Assembly (NCBI GenBank): GCA_017394765.1
Contig: JAFPXF010000037.1
Location: 1-6,814, forward strand
Length of the DNA stretch: 6,814 bases
From: Bacteroidales bacterium
Lineage (GTDB): Bacteria > Bacteroidota > Bacteroidia > Bacteroidales > WCHB1-69
Direction: 5' to 3'
How positions within the stretch are numbered: the stretch's first letter is position 1; each line of letters opens with the position of its first letter. The notes below the pieces were generated by a model. The model made no database searches and had not been told where the DNA came from. It saw only the letters and a list, made by a program, of their open reading frames with translations. Both the position numbers and the translations under genes were made by a program. Below are positions 1 through 4,928 of this stretch, piece by piece.

Positions 1-30
1 GGTGGCGTTCAGCCGTATGGTTTCCGGCCC

Positions 31-81
31 TGGAGTTCCCCCTTCCAGTCGGGCTACGCCCTCCTTTCAGGGGGAACTCCA
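31..81. repeat. Perfect 13-bp inverted repeat with structured loop
   Basis: TGGAGTTCCCCCT at 31-43 is the exact reverse complement of 69-81, with a 25-nt loop. The loop contains a smaller stem, GGGC at 51-54 pairing with GCCC at 58-61 around TAC. Read on the minus strand, a further short pairing (GCCG with CGGC) follows at about 12-28. No T-run flanks the stem on either side, so it is not a typical intrinsic terminator. It lies just downstream of a minus-strand -7-like element, so it could form a structured leader of a gene to the left of the window. A dispersed intergenic repeat is the alternative. Its nature is not decided by the sequence. Confidence 0.7.
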
Positions 82-90
82 ATAGACTCG

Positions 91-98
91 CAAAGATA
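91..98 (-). promoter_or_regulatory. Possible Bacteroidota -7 promoter element facing left
   Basis: On the minus strand this reads TATCTTTG followed by C, a full match to the Bacteroidota -7 consensus TAnnTTTG and identical to the efflux-gene promoter at 6220-6227. No TTTG is found at the -33 spacing, so support is partial. Transcription would start near 84, run through the inverted repeat at 31-81 and leave the window to the left. Confidence 0.4.
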
Positions 99-180
99 CA
101 ACTTTTTCACCCCCTCCGTGTCCACTTTTTTGAGAGCAACAATATGTGCGTTGCAAATTATAAAAAAATATTTTTTGCCA

Positions 181-363
181 TCATTCCATTGGCGACAAGC
201 TCCACCCGTTGTCCCCGTGGTAGATCAACTAGCGGGTCATGCCACCGTCGATGCAGATGTTCTCGCCAGTGATGAAACCGGCCTTGTCGGAGCAGAGATA
301 CAGCACCATGCCGCTATTCCAGGCGGTGCCCACGCTGTAGTATGATTGTCTGACTTCTTGACG
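181..363 (-). pseudogene. C-terminal remnant of a short-chain dehydrogenase/reductase (SDR)
   Basis: Read on the minus strand, this frame encodes an unmistakable SDR C-terminus: YYSVGTAWNSGMV, then LCSDKAGFITGENICIDGG, then MTR. The "SD.AGFITG...DGG" block is the conserved end of classical SDRs, which bind NAD(P)H and normally run about 250 residues. Only about 60 codons remain. The Rossmann N-terminus and catalytic Ser/Tyr/Lys region are absent, because the frame runs straight into the 3' end of the monooxygenase-fold gene. A TAG at 229-231 interrupts the frame after MTR, yet the next 15 codons (LIYHGDNGWSLSPME) still read like protein up to TGA at 181-183. This suggests two lesions: a large 5' deletion and a nonsense mutation. 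No start codon lies near its upstream end. SDR assignment is confident; the order of events is inference. Confidence 0.8.
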
Positions 364-365
364 GT

Positions 366-644
366 CTAAAACTCAAAGCGTTCGACCTTCATCTCCCCGC
401 ACTGGCGCATCATGGGCGAGTACTTCTTGAACTCGGGCGTGGCGGCGTGTTTGTCGAGCGAGGCGGCGTCTGTCCACGTCTCGCAAATCAGGAAGACATC
501 CGGACGGGTGGCACTGGTGAAGACATCATAGGCGATGCATCCCTCGTGGTGCTGGGAGTGTTCGGTAAGGGCTACTGCCGCCTGCAGCGCTGTCTGGAAC
601 TGTTCGCCGTCATGGGCTTGGAAAAAGCAATTCAATCGTATCAT
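366..644 (-). CDS. Antibiotic biosynthesis monooxygenase (ABM)-fold protein, putative quinol monooxygenase-like
   Basis: This 92-residue protein has the length and pattern of the single-domain ABM family (dimeric ferredoxin-like alpha+beta barrel, YgiN-like). Visible hallmarks are the strand MIRLNCFFQ, the helix with SQHHEGCIAYDVF, the central FLICETWTD, the KHAATPEFKKY segment, and a closing KVERFEF strand. Members act in the cytosol on quinols or other reactive aromatics, often without cofactor, but many have no known substrate. The frame extends to TTG at 648-650. I prefer the ATG at 642-644 because family members normally begin right at this first strand. A promoter-like element lies 43 nt upstream (687-694). 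The SDR remnant follows directly, suggesting an original monooxygenase-reductase pair. The exact substrate cannot be read from sequence. Confidence 0.85.
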   Translation of the reverse strand: MIRLNCFFQAHDGEQFQTALQAAVALTEHSQHHEGCIAYDVFTSATRPDVFLICETWTDAASLDKHAATPEFKKYSPMMRQCGEMKVERFEF

Positions 645-686
645 ACTCAAAATATTACGGATTTTAGAAACTTAATAAGATAGCGA

Positions 687-694
687 CAAAAATA
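687..694 (-). promoter_or_regulatory. Probable -7 element for the ABM-fold gene
   Basis: The minus strand reads TATTTTTG, a full match to TAnnTTTG. It sits in an AT-rich gap between the TonB-domain gene (stop at 739-741) and the ABM-fold gene, and would give a leader of roughly 35-40 nt. No TTTG -33 box is seen at the usual spacing, so the call rests on the -7 element and location. Confidence 0.5.
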
Positions 695-738
695 CGAAAT
701 TTCTTTTTATTCGCGCAGATCCGTTTGATCCGTGGAGG

Positions 739-1560
739 TCACAACTGGAACGTCACCGGAACCTGGTAGTAGCACCGCACCGGTTTCCCCATGTTTTTGC
801 CGGGTTTCCATTTCGGTAACGACATCACCGCGCGCACCGCCTCCTTATCGCATTCGGGGAAGAGCGGGACTTTCACCTTGCCGTTGGTCACCTGTCCGTC
901 TTCCTCCACCACGAACTCGACCAGGACCGTGCCCGTGATGCCATAATCCCTCGCCACCTGAGGATATTGAATCTCGTTTGCCAAAAAGACTTGCAAAGAA
1001 TCCATTCCTCCTGGAAACTCAGGCATTTCCTCGGTAAACGCAAGACCCATTATCGGCGGCTCATTGTCTTCCACAGCCCCCTCATAGTCATCACCCCAAA
1101 CGGGTACATCTGTTGAAACACAAAGACCATTTTCCACGATTTGCAGGATTTCCTCTTTCGGGGCGGGGGCGGGCCGGTTGCCGTTGGAGGGCGCGTTTGC
1201 CGGTTCGCTGGCTGGTTCGGGGGATGATTCAGGGGACGGTTCTGCAGCTCGCGACAGCGTGTTGACGGGTGTGGGCTCGGGTTCGCTGCCGATGGGCGTC
1301 GCGGGCGTTTTCGGACTGTGGCACGCACCCATCATCATGGCGGAGACGGCGATGCCCGCCACGGTGACGGCTTTGCCGAGCGCCCGTCGTTTGGAGAGCT
1401 CCCGCTCCAAATAGCGCACCTCCGATTCGCAATAGGGACACGTGCCCCGACAGTCGCCCTCATGCGTGCATTCGCGCTCGACAAGTGCAATGTCGTTCTC
1501 TTGTGCAATCTTCCGCCGCACATCCTTCAGGATTTCGCAAGTCCGTTTACCCTTTTTCAT
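739..1560 (-). CDS. TonB C-terminal-domain protein with N-terminal four-cysteine cluster and one membrane segment
   Basis: The protein has 273 residues. Residues 1-59 are charged and carry C31-x5-C37-x3-C41-x2-C44 (CTHEGDCRGTCPYC), resembling a small metal or Fe-S site. Residues about 60-79 form one hydrophobic segment, so the N-terminus should be cytoplasmic and the rest periplasmic. Residues about 83-135 are a Pro/Glu/Ser linker, typical of TonB-like spacers. Residues about 173-273 are a TonB C-terminal domain, with EEMPEFPGG, the YP...GITGTVLVEFVV..DG core and LPKWKPG...GKPV. Such domains contact outer-membrane receptors. The N-terminal module matches what I recall of Bacteroidales proteins annotated as energy transducer TonB. 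The last 99 residues match the second TonB-domain protein (3338-3841) at 85 positions. It differs from classical TonB, whose membrane helix is at the very N-terminus. Whether it transduces energy is unproven. Confidence 0.88.
   Translation of the reverse strand: MKKGKRTCEILKDVRRKIAQENDIALVERECTHEGDCRGTCPYCESEVRYLERELSKRRALGKAVTVAGIAVSAMMMGACHSPKTPATPIGSEPEPTPVNTLSRAAEPSPESSPEPASEPANAPSNGNRPAPAPKEEILQIVENGLCVSTDVPVWGDDYEGAVEDNEPPIMGLAFTEEMPEFPGGMDSLQVFLANEIQYPQVARDYGITGTVLVEFVVEEDGQVTNGKVKVPLFPECDKEAVRAVMSLPKWKPGKNMGKPVRCYYQVPVTFQL
747..1033. repeat. Direct repeat copy 1 (TonB domain coding)
   Basis: This stretch aligns without gaps to 3346-3632 at roughly 87% identity by eye, in the same orientation, about 2.6 kb apart. 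The repeat covers the TonB C-terminal domain only; identity stops abruptly at its upstream side, beyond the codons for EEMPEFPGG. Confidence 0.8.
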
Positions 1561-1567
1561 AATGGAG

Positions 1568-1594
1568 ATTAGTGATTAGTGAACAGTGATTAGT
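1568..1594. repeat. Short heptamer-type repeat upstream of the TonB-domain gene
   Basis: ATTAGTG occurs twice in tandem (1568-1574 and 1575-1581). The decamer AGTGATTAGT occurs at 1571-1580 and again at 1585-1594. The array sits within 35 bp of the start codon at 1560, where a ribosome-binding or leader region would be. Copy-number change here could alter the leader. Confidence 0.7.
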
Positions 1595-1616
1595 AATCCA
1601 AGTCAAATTAAGTATG

Positions 1617-1624
1617 CGAAAATA
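1617..1624 (-). promoter_or_regulatory. Weak -7-like element for the first TonB-domain gene
   Basis: The minus strand reads TATTTTCG, one base off TAnnTTTG. CTTG, one base off the -33 TTTG, lies at 1642-1645 after 17 nt. Position is reasonable for the gene starting at 1560, but both boxes are imperfect. Confidence 0.3.
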
Positions 1625-1675
1625 CATTTTTTCTAAAAACGCAAGAGCTGGGTGTTTATTATGTTGTTTGTCATT

Positions 1676-1774
1676 TCAGCAGCCGCCCTTGGGTCCGAAG
1701 CTTCTCCCGGGTGGAAGCATAAAGTCATAGATAAGCTCGCTACAGGTGCATTCGTGGTAGATGTAGCCGTATTG
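1676..1774 (-). other. Coding-like in-frame extension after the flavoprotein stop codon
   Basis: Directly after the flavoprotein TGA (1775-1777) the same frame stays open for 32 codons to TGA at 1676-1678. It reads QYGYIYHECTCSELIYDF, then MLPPGRSFGPKGGC. The codons are rich in third-position C, like the neighbouring genes, and the peptide is not of low complexity. There is no start codon until an internal ATG at residue 19. An inverted repeat (1739-1744 with 1762-1767) could form a 6-bp stem in the mRNA beginning 7 nt after the TGA. It may be a former C-terminus or neighbouring gene cut off by mutation, a readthrough extension, or chance. I do not recognise a family. Confidence 0.4.
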
Positions 1775-2557
1775 TCACCGGATGAAGTTCGTGACCTCCC
1801 GCTGCTTCTCACGGACAGGCGCGGGACTGCCACCCGCATGAATCTTCTCTAACAGCCACGCCATGTTGCTGGCCAGCGTGCGCATGGTCTGCATACCCTC
1901 CTTGTCGAGTTTGGCCTCGTCCTTGTCGCGACCATAGACGATGTTCCAATACTGGGAGCCGATGACCGGCATGTTCGTCATCTCGAACATCATATTCATG
2001 GTCTGGAGGGTGGCTGTCGCGCCGCCGCGCCGACATACCGCCACGGCCGCCGCCGGCTTGTTCTGCATATACGCACTCGATGAGAAAAACACTCGCTGCA
2101 TCAGCGAGAGGATGCCGCCGTTGGGCTGTCCGTAATAGACCGGGGTGCCCACAACTATCGCATCTGAGTCGGCCATCTTCTTCACAATCGTGTTGCAGAG
2201 GTCGTCATCGAACACGCAGCCGGGTTTGTCGCTCTGGTGGCAGGCACCGCAGTTGATGCACATGCGCACAGGTTTCTGCCCTATCTGGAGGAGTTCTGTT
2301 TCCACACCCAGTTTCCGAAGCTGAGTCTCGATCTCGCTCAACGCACAAAAGGTGTTGCCGTCGGGCCGCGGACTGCCATTCAGCAGCAGCACCTTCGGCT
2401 TGTCCGCTGTCACAGCTGTCTGTCGTGGTTGTGGTGCCACTTCATTTTCCAATATTTCCGCCGACTCTGCTTTCGTCAGCATGGCCGACACGGGAGCGAC
2501 AATCGCGGTCCCTGCCGCCACCATCGCCGTCTTTTTCAGGAAATCTCTTCTATCCAT
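1775..2557 (-). CDS. Tat-exported iron-sulfur flavoprotein (NADPH-dependent FMN reductase/flavodoxin-like family)
   Basis: The 260-residue protein starts with a twin-arginine signal (MDRRDFLKKT, then a hydrophobic stretch to about residue 26), as expected for export of a folded cofactor protein. From residue 54 it is a flavodoxin-like domain: strand PKVLLLN, FMN phosphate loop GSPRPDGNT (61-69), and GTPVYYG (137-143) as the second flavin-contact loop. C100-x2-C103-x2-C106-x7-C114 matches the compact cysteine motif of iron-sulfur flavoproteins (Isf-like), which hold a 4Fe-4S cluster beside FMN and shuttle electrons. The substrate is unknown. The start ATG directly precedes the Tat motif. No promoter is seen in the 92-bp gap upstream, so co-transcription with the TIGR04076 gene is likely. 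The frame continues coding-like beyond the stop. Confidence 0.88.
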   Translation of the reverse strand: MDRRDFLKKTAMVAAGTAIVAPVSAMLTKAESAEILENEVAPQPRQTAVTADKPKVLLLNGSPRPDGNTFCALSEIETQLRKLGVETELLQIGQKPVRMCINCGACHQSDKPGCVFDDDLCNTIVKKMADSDAIVVGTPVYYGQPNGGILSLMQRVFFSSSAYMQNKPAAAVAVCRRGGATATLQTMNMMFEMTNMPVIGSQYWNIVYGRDKDEAKLDKEGMQTMRTLASNMAWLLEKIHAGGSPAPVREKQREVTNFIR

Positions 2558-2585
2558 TGTTGTATGTTTGTTTATTTGACCATTA

Positions 2586-2650
2586 ATCCCTGGGCTGCGG
2601 CCTACAGCCTTACCCCAGGCTACCGAGCTTTTGCCCCTGTCGGGGCTGCT
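2586..2650. repeat. Palindromic intergenic element
   Basis: Three nested or adjacent stems fill most of the gap between two genes. CCTGGG at 2589-2594 pairs with CCCAGG at 2614-2619. Inside it, GGCTG at 2593-2597 could alternatively pair with CAGCC at 2605-2609. GCCCC at 2633-2637 pairs with GGGGC at 2642-2646 around TGTC. The last stem abuts the stop codon of the TIGR04076 gene (2650-2652). GC-rich, stem-dense gaps of this look recur in Bacteroidales genomes as far as I recall, so a dispersed repeat is the likely identity. It could also stabilise or attenuate the mRNA between the two genes. No T-run suggests a true terminator. Confidence 0.55.
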
Positions 2651-2955
2651 TAAGGAATACTAATCACTTCCAGATAGAAACTCACCGGCCTAAACCCGTC
2701 GTTGCAGCTGATCATGGCGGATTGCGGATTCTTCATCCAGCCGTCGTAGAAATTGCCGCGGCCGGCGGCCAGTTCCTGCACGAACCACCGCATCGACTCC
2801 CACGCGCTGTCGTACATCCCCTCGGGTTGCGCGCCATCCACTGAAATCCATGTCTGTCCCTCCTGCACGTCGCACGTGTGCTCGATGGGGTTCTCGAACC
2901 GCGCCTGCAAATCGCGGTAGTCCGCCTTTCGTATGGCTGTGATCTTGATATTCAT
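2650..2955 (-). CDS. TIGR04076 family protein
   Basis: This small protein (101 residues) matches the TIGR04076 family in length and pattern: an MNIKITAIRK first strand, a C-x-V-x-EGQ turn (CDVQEGQTW, about 28-36), the QPEGMYDSAWESM segment, GNFYDGWMKNP, and ISCNDGFRPVSFYLE near the end. The family is uncharacterised. Its conserved Cys, Asp and Trp residues have been seen in many anaerobes, but no reaction is established. Members probably stay in the cytosol, and no signal peptide is visible. The ATG at 2953-2955 starts the first conserved strand. A full-match -7 element (2976-2983) lies just upstream. The gene precedes the Tat flavoprotein on the same strand with a 92-bp gap, consistent with one transcript; a functional link is inference. 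Confidence 0.85.
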   Translation of the reverse strand: MNIKITAIRKADYRDLQARFENPIEHTCDVQEGQTWISVDGAQPEGMYDSAWESMRWFVQELAAGRGNFYDGWMKNPQSAMISCNDGFRPVSFYLEVISIP

Positions 2956-2975
2956 GATGATGATAATTCAGGTTG

Positions 2976-2983
2976 CAAAAGTA
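2976..2983 (-). promoter_or_regulatory. Probable -7 element for the TIGR04076-flavoprotein operon
   Basis: The minus strand reads TACTTTTG followed by C, a full match to TAnnTTTG, 20 nt upstream of the ATG at 2955. The leader would be short. No TTTG -33 box is found at the expected distance. Confidence 0.55.
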
Positions 2984-3102
2984 CATTTTTTATCTCCACG
3001 CACCGCGCGGATTTACACGGAATTCTCTTCGCCTCAAAAAGTGGCCAGCCTCTTCCCTTTCCGAAATTTTTGTATTTTAGCACCCGGAATTTAGAATCAT
3101 CT

Positions 3103-3327
3103 ATGATAGACATTCGGTTTTTTCGACTACTTATATCTTTGGTTTTCTGTTGTTTAGGTCTGCAGCCGAACGCACAGACGGGTTCAGTGTACGATGGGCC
3201 TGTGCACCATTTCTGGACGGGATATGGCAATCACGCACGGGTGGCAGCACAAAGACAAGTATCCGGTAGAGATTTTGCGGTTTTAGCAGGAACGCACTGT
3301 TTTCGTGATACGCGCCGATACAAGTGA
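3103..3327 (+). CDS. Candidate small secreted protein, unrecognised, possibly a degraded gene
   Basis: From ATG at 3103 a 74-residue frame begins with a convincing Sec signal peptide: basic start MIDIRFFR, a hydrophobic core LLISLVFCCLGL, and a likely cleavage around PNAQT, a very common ending in Bacteroidota. The rest (about 50 residues, with VYDGPVHHFWTGYGNH) is unrecognised and ends KFR-poor but Arg-rich (FRDTRRYK), which looks less natural. An overlapping frame contains WQHKDKYPVEILRF, which reads more like protein, so a frameshift in a longer ancestral gene is possible. Upstream, TATTTTAG at 3073-3080 is a one-mismatch -7 element. The stop is 10 bp from the converging stop of the second TonB-domain gene. 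It is the only gene candidate in 2956-3337. The signal peptide is the main support. Confidence 0.4.
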   Translation: MIDIRFFRLLISLVFCCLGLQPNAQTGSVYDGPVHHFWTGYGNHARVAAQRQVSGRDFAVLAGTHCFRDTRRYK

Positions 3328-3337
3328 TCCTCGGAGA

Positions 3338-3841
3338 TCACGGCCGGAACGTCACCGGCACCAGGTAGTAGCACCGCACCGGTTTTCCCATGTTTTTGCC
3401 GGGTTTCCACTTCGGCAGCGACATCACCGCGCGCACCGCCTCCTTATCGCATTCGGGAAAGAGCGGGACTTTCACCTTGCCGTTGGTCACACGCCCGTCC
3501 TTCTCCACCACAAACTCGACCAAGACCGTGCCCGTGATGCCGTTATTCTTCGCCACCGATGGATATTGAATCTCCCTTGCCAAGAAAGCTTTCAAGGAAT
3601 CTATTCCTCCTGGAAATTCAGGCATCTCTTCCACAAACATATACGGCAGGGTGTCATTGTTTTGCCTTTCAATTTCGTGAACTGAAAACCTGTATGGTGG
3701 TTGTATGTGATTAAATTCGGGATCAAGCGGTGGAAGTTCTTCAATAACAAACACAGAATCTACATCCAAATTCTGAGCGTTACCATAAAAACATAATATG
3801 GTTATAATCAATAAAATACCATATTTCAACAAGATTTTCAT
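3338..3841 (-). CDS. Periplasmic TonB C-terminal-domain protein with signal peptide
   Basis: I start this at ATG 3839-3841, giving 167 residues. The frame is open upstream to 3901, but the first 20 codons (MEIMLMFGKNHYYC...) are uncoding-like and would bury the signal. From 3841 the protein has MKILLKYGILLIITILCFYG as signal or anchor, with a plausible cut after NAQ, a roughly 45-residue acidic/Pro linker (EELPPLDPEF, QPPYRF), then a TonB C-terminal domain with EEMPEFPGG, GITGTVLVEFVV and LPKWKPGKNMGKPV. The domain matches the first TonB-domain protein at 85 of 99 positions. It lacks that protein's cysteine module, so it is likely soluble in the periplasm or held by its uncut signal. A role in binding outer-membrane receptors is family inference, as energy input would require an anchor to ExbBD. 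Confidence 0.82.
   Translation of the reverse strand: MKILLKYGILLIITILCFYGNAQNLDVDSVFVIEELPPLDPEFNHIQPPYRFSVHEIERQNNDTLPYMFVEEMPEFPGGIDSLKAFLAREIQYPSVAKNNGITGTVLVEFVVEKDGRVTNGKVKVPLFPECDKEAVRAVMSLPKWKPGKNMGKPVRCYYLVPVTFRP
3346..3632. repeat. Direct repeat copy 2 (TonB domain coding)
   Basis: Partner of the copy at 747-1033. Long identical blocks (for example the stretch around 3418-3460) exceed what protein constraint needs, since silent sites also match. This suggests recent duplication or gene conversion. Confidence 0.8.
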
Positions 3842-3925
3842 AATATTATATTTGGTTCTGCAATAATAGTGATTTTTTCCAAACATTAGCATTATCTCCA
3901 AAAGCTATTGCCTTTACTTATAATC

Positions 3926-3940
3926 AACTGATAATCAGTT
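3926..3940. promoter_or_regulatory. 15-bp palindrome upstream of the second TonB-domain gene
   Basis: AACTGAT at 3926-3932 and ATCAGTT at 3934-3940 are perfect inverted repeats around a single A. The site is 85 bp upstream of the start at 3841, in an AT-rich gap. It has the form of a dimeric repressor operator. It would lie within the leader if transcription starts near 4015. A nearby weaker pair is AATGA 3961-3965 with TCATT 3971-3975. Confidence 0.4.
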
Positions 3941-4021
3941 AGATGTAATTAAAAATCCCCAATGATTTATTCATTGTTCCTAATGTTTATATTTCAGTTT
4001 GACATTTGTTCTTTCCGCTTG

Positions 4022-4029
4022 CAAAAGTA
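4022..4029 (-). promoter_or_regulatory. Probable -7 element for the second TonB-domain gene
   Basis: The minus strand reads TACTTTTG followed by C, a full match to TAnnTTTG and the same octamer as at 2976-2983. CTTG at 4052-4055 is a one-mismatch -33 box 22 nt upstream. The leader to 3841 would be long (about 175 nt) and would include the palindrome at 3926-3940. No other gene lies in 3842-4140. Confidence 0.45.
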
Positions 4030-4083
4030 CACAAAATTCAAGATAGTCGTTCAAGTGACTGTTTCCCCACAAAATAGCCAAAT

Positions 4084-4097
4084 ATAGGGATTCCTAT
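4084..4097. promoter_or_regulatory. Small inverted repeat upstream of the ZIP gene
   Basis: ATAGG at 4084-4088 and CCTAT at 4093-4097 flank GATT. It lies 44-57 bp before the ZIP start, where an operator could sit. A near -7 element, CATTTTTG (one mismatch), follows at 4113-4120 on the plus strand. A 5-bp arm is weak evidence. Confidence 0.25.
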
Positions 4098-4140
4098 CTG
4101 ACAGAAAATGTGCATTTTTGCAGCGTGAAAGATTCATGTT

Positions 4141-4899
4141 ATGAATACCATAATCATCGGAATACTGCTGCCGTTGCTCGGCACGATGCTGGGCTCGGCC
4201 TTCGTCTTCTTCATGAAAAAAGAGATCCCCGACCGGATGCAAAAGACGTTGCTGGGCTTCGCCAGCGGCGTGATGGTGGCCGCCAGCGTGTGGTCGCTGC
4301 TGATACCGTCGATCGATATGGCGGGCGAGCGTGTGCTGCCGGCTGCCGTCGGCTTTCTGGCGGGTATCGCGTTCCTCCTGCTGATTGACGAACTGACGCC
4401 ACACCTGCACAACGGCGCCCTGAAAGCCGAAGGACCGAAATCAAAGCTCTCGCGCACGGCAATGTTGGCGCTGGCCGTCACCATCCACAACCTGCCCGAG
4501 GGCATGGCCGTGGGTGTGGTCTTCGCCGGCGAAGCGCAAGGGCTGACCCTCAGCGCCGCCCTCGCGGTGAGCATCGGTATCGCCATACAGAACATCCCCG
4601 AAGGCGCCATCATCTCCATGCCCATGCACGCGGAGGGCAACTCCCGTATGAAGTCGTTCCTCATCGGCACCCTGAGCGGCGTGGTGGAACCCATCGGAGC
4701 CGTGGCCATTCTGCTGCTGGCCGGCATTCTCGGCGTGGCCCTTCCTTACCTGTTGGCCTTTGCCGCCGGTGCCATGATGTATGTGGTCGTGGAGGAACTC
4801 ATCCCCGAAACCGCCCAAGGAGCCCACACCAACCTCTCCACGATCGGCTTTGCCATCGGTTTCGTCCTGATGATGGTGATGGACGTGGTGCTGGGGTAG
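4141..4899 (+). CDS. ZIP family divalent metal transporter (GufA/ZupT-like)
   Basis: The 252-residue protein has the usual length and eight-helix layout of bacterial ZIP transporters, which move Zn2+ or Fe2+ (sometimes other divalents) into the cytosol across the inner membrane. The binuclear metal-site motifs are intact: HNLPEG at 116-121 in helix IV and QNIPEG at 150-155 in helix V, the Gln form being typical of GufA-type members. VEPIGA (182-187) and VVEELIPE (216-223) complete the conserved transmembrane residues. The loop between helices III and IV is short and carries only H88 and H90. The ATG at 4141 begins the first helix; GTGAAAG 7-13 nt upstream is at best a weak ribosome site. The gene converges on the Cu/Zn efflux gene with a 29-bp gap. 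Metal preference cannot be fixed from sequence. Confidence 0.92.
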   Translation: MNTIIIGILLPLLGTMLGSAFVFFMKKEIPDRMQKTLLGFASGVMVAASVWSLLIPSIDMAGERVLPAAVGFLAGIAFLLLIDELTPHLHNGALKAEGPKSKLSRTAMLALAVTIHNLPEGMAVGVVFAGEAQGLTLSAALAVSIGIAIQNIPEGAIISMPMHAEGNSRMKSFLIGTLSGVVEPIGAVAILLLAGILGVALPYLLAFAAGAMMYVVVEELIPETAQGAHTNLSTIGFAIGFVLMMVMDVVLG

Positions 4900-4928
4900 T
4901 CTGCCCCAAAAAGGAAGAATGCAACTGA

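Noticed and set aside
118..345. 75-codon plus-strand frame over the SDR remnant
   Set aside because: It only mirrors the SDR tail on the minus strand and has no recognisable features.
1318..1335. MMMGACHS in the first TonB-domain protein as a lipoprotein signal
   Set aside because: The Cys is at residue 80, after a 59-residue charged N-terminus, so it cannot serve as a normal lipobox.
1652..1852. Plus-strand frame starting MFIMLFVISAAALG, resembling a signal peptide
   Set aside because: Its second half is antisense to the flavoprotein gene, and no promoter or family pattern supports it.
4051..4727. Minus-strand frames opposite the ZIP gene
   Set aside because: They are shadows of the ZIP coding sequence, whose metal-site motifs are intact on the plus strand.
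4900..4928. Possible bidirectional terminator between the two metal genes
   Set aside because: No stem of useful length with a flanking T-run is visible in the 29-bp gap.
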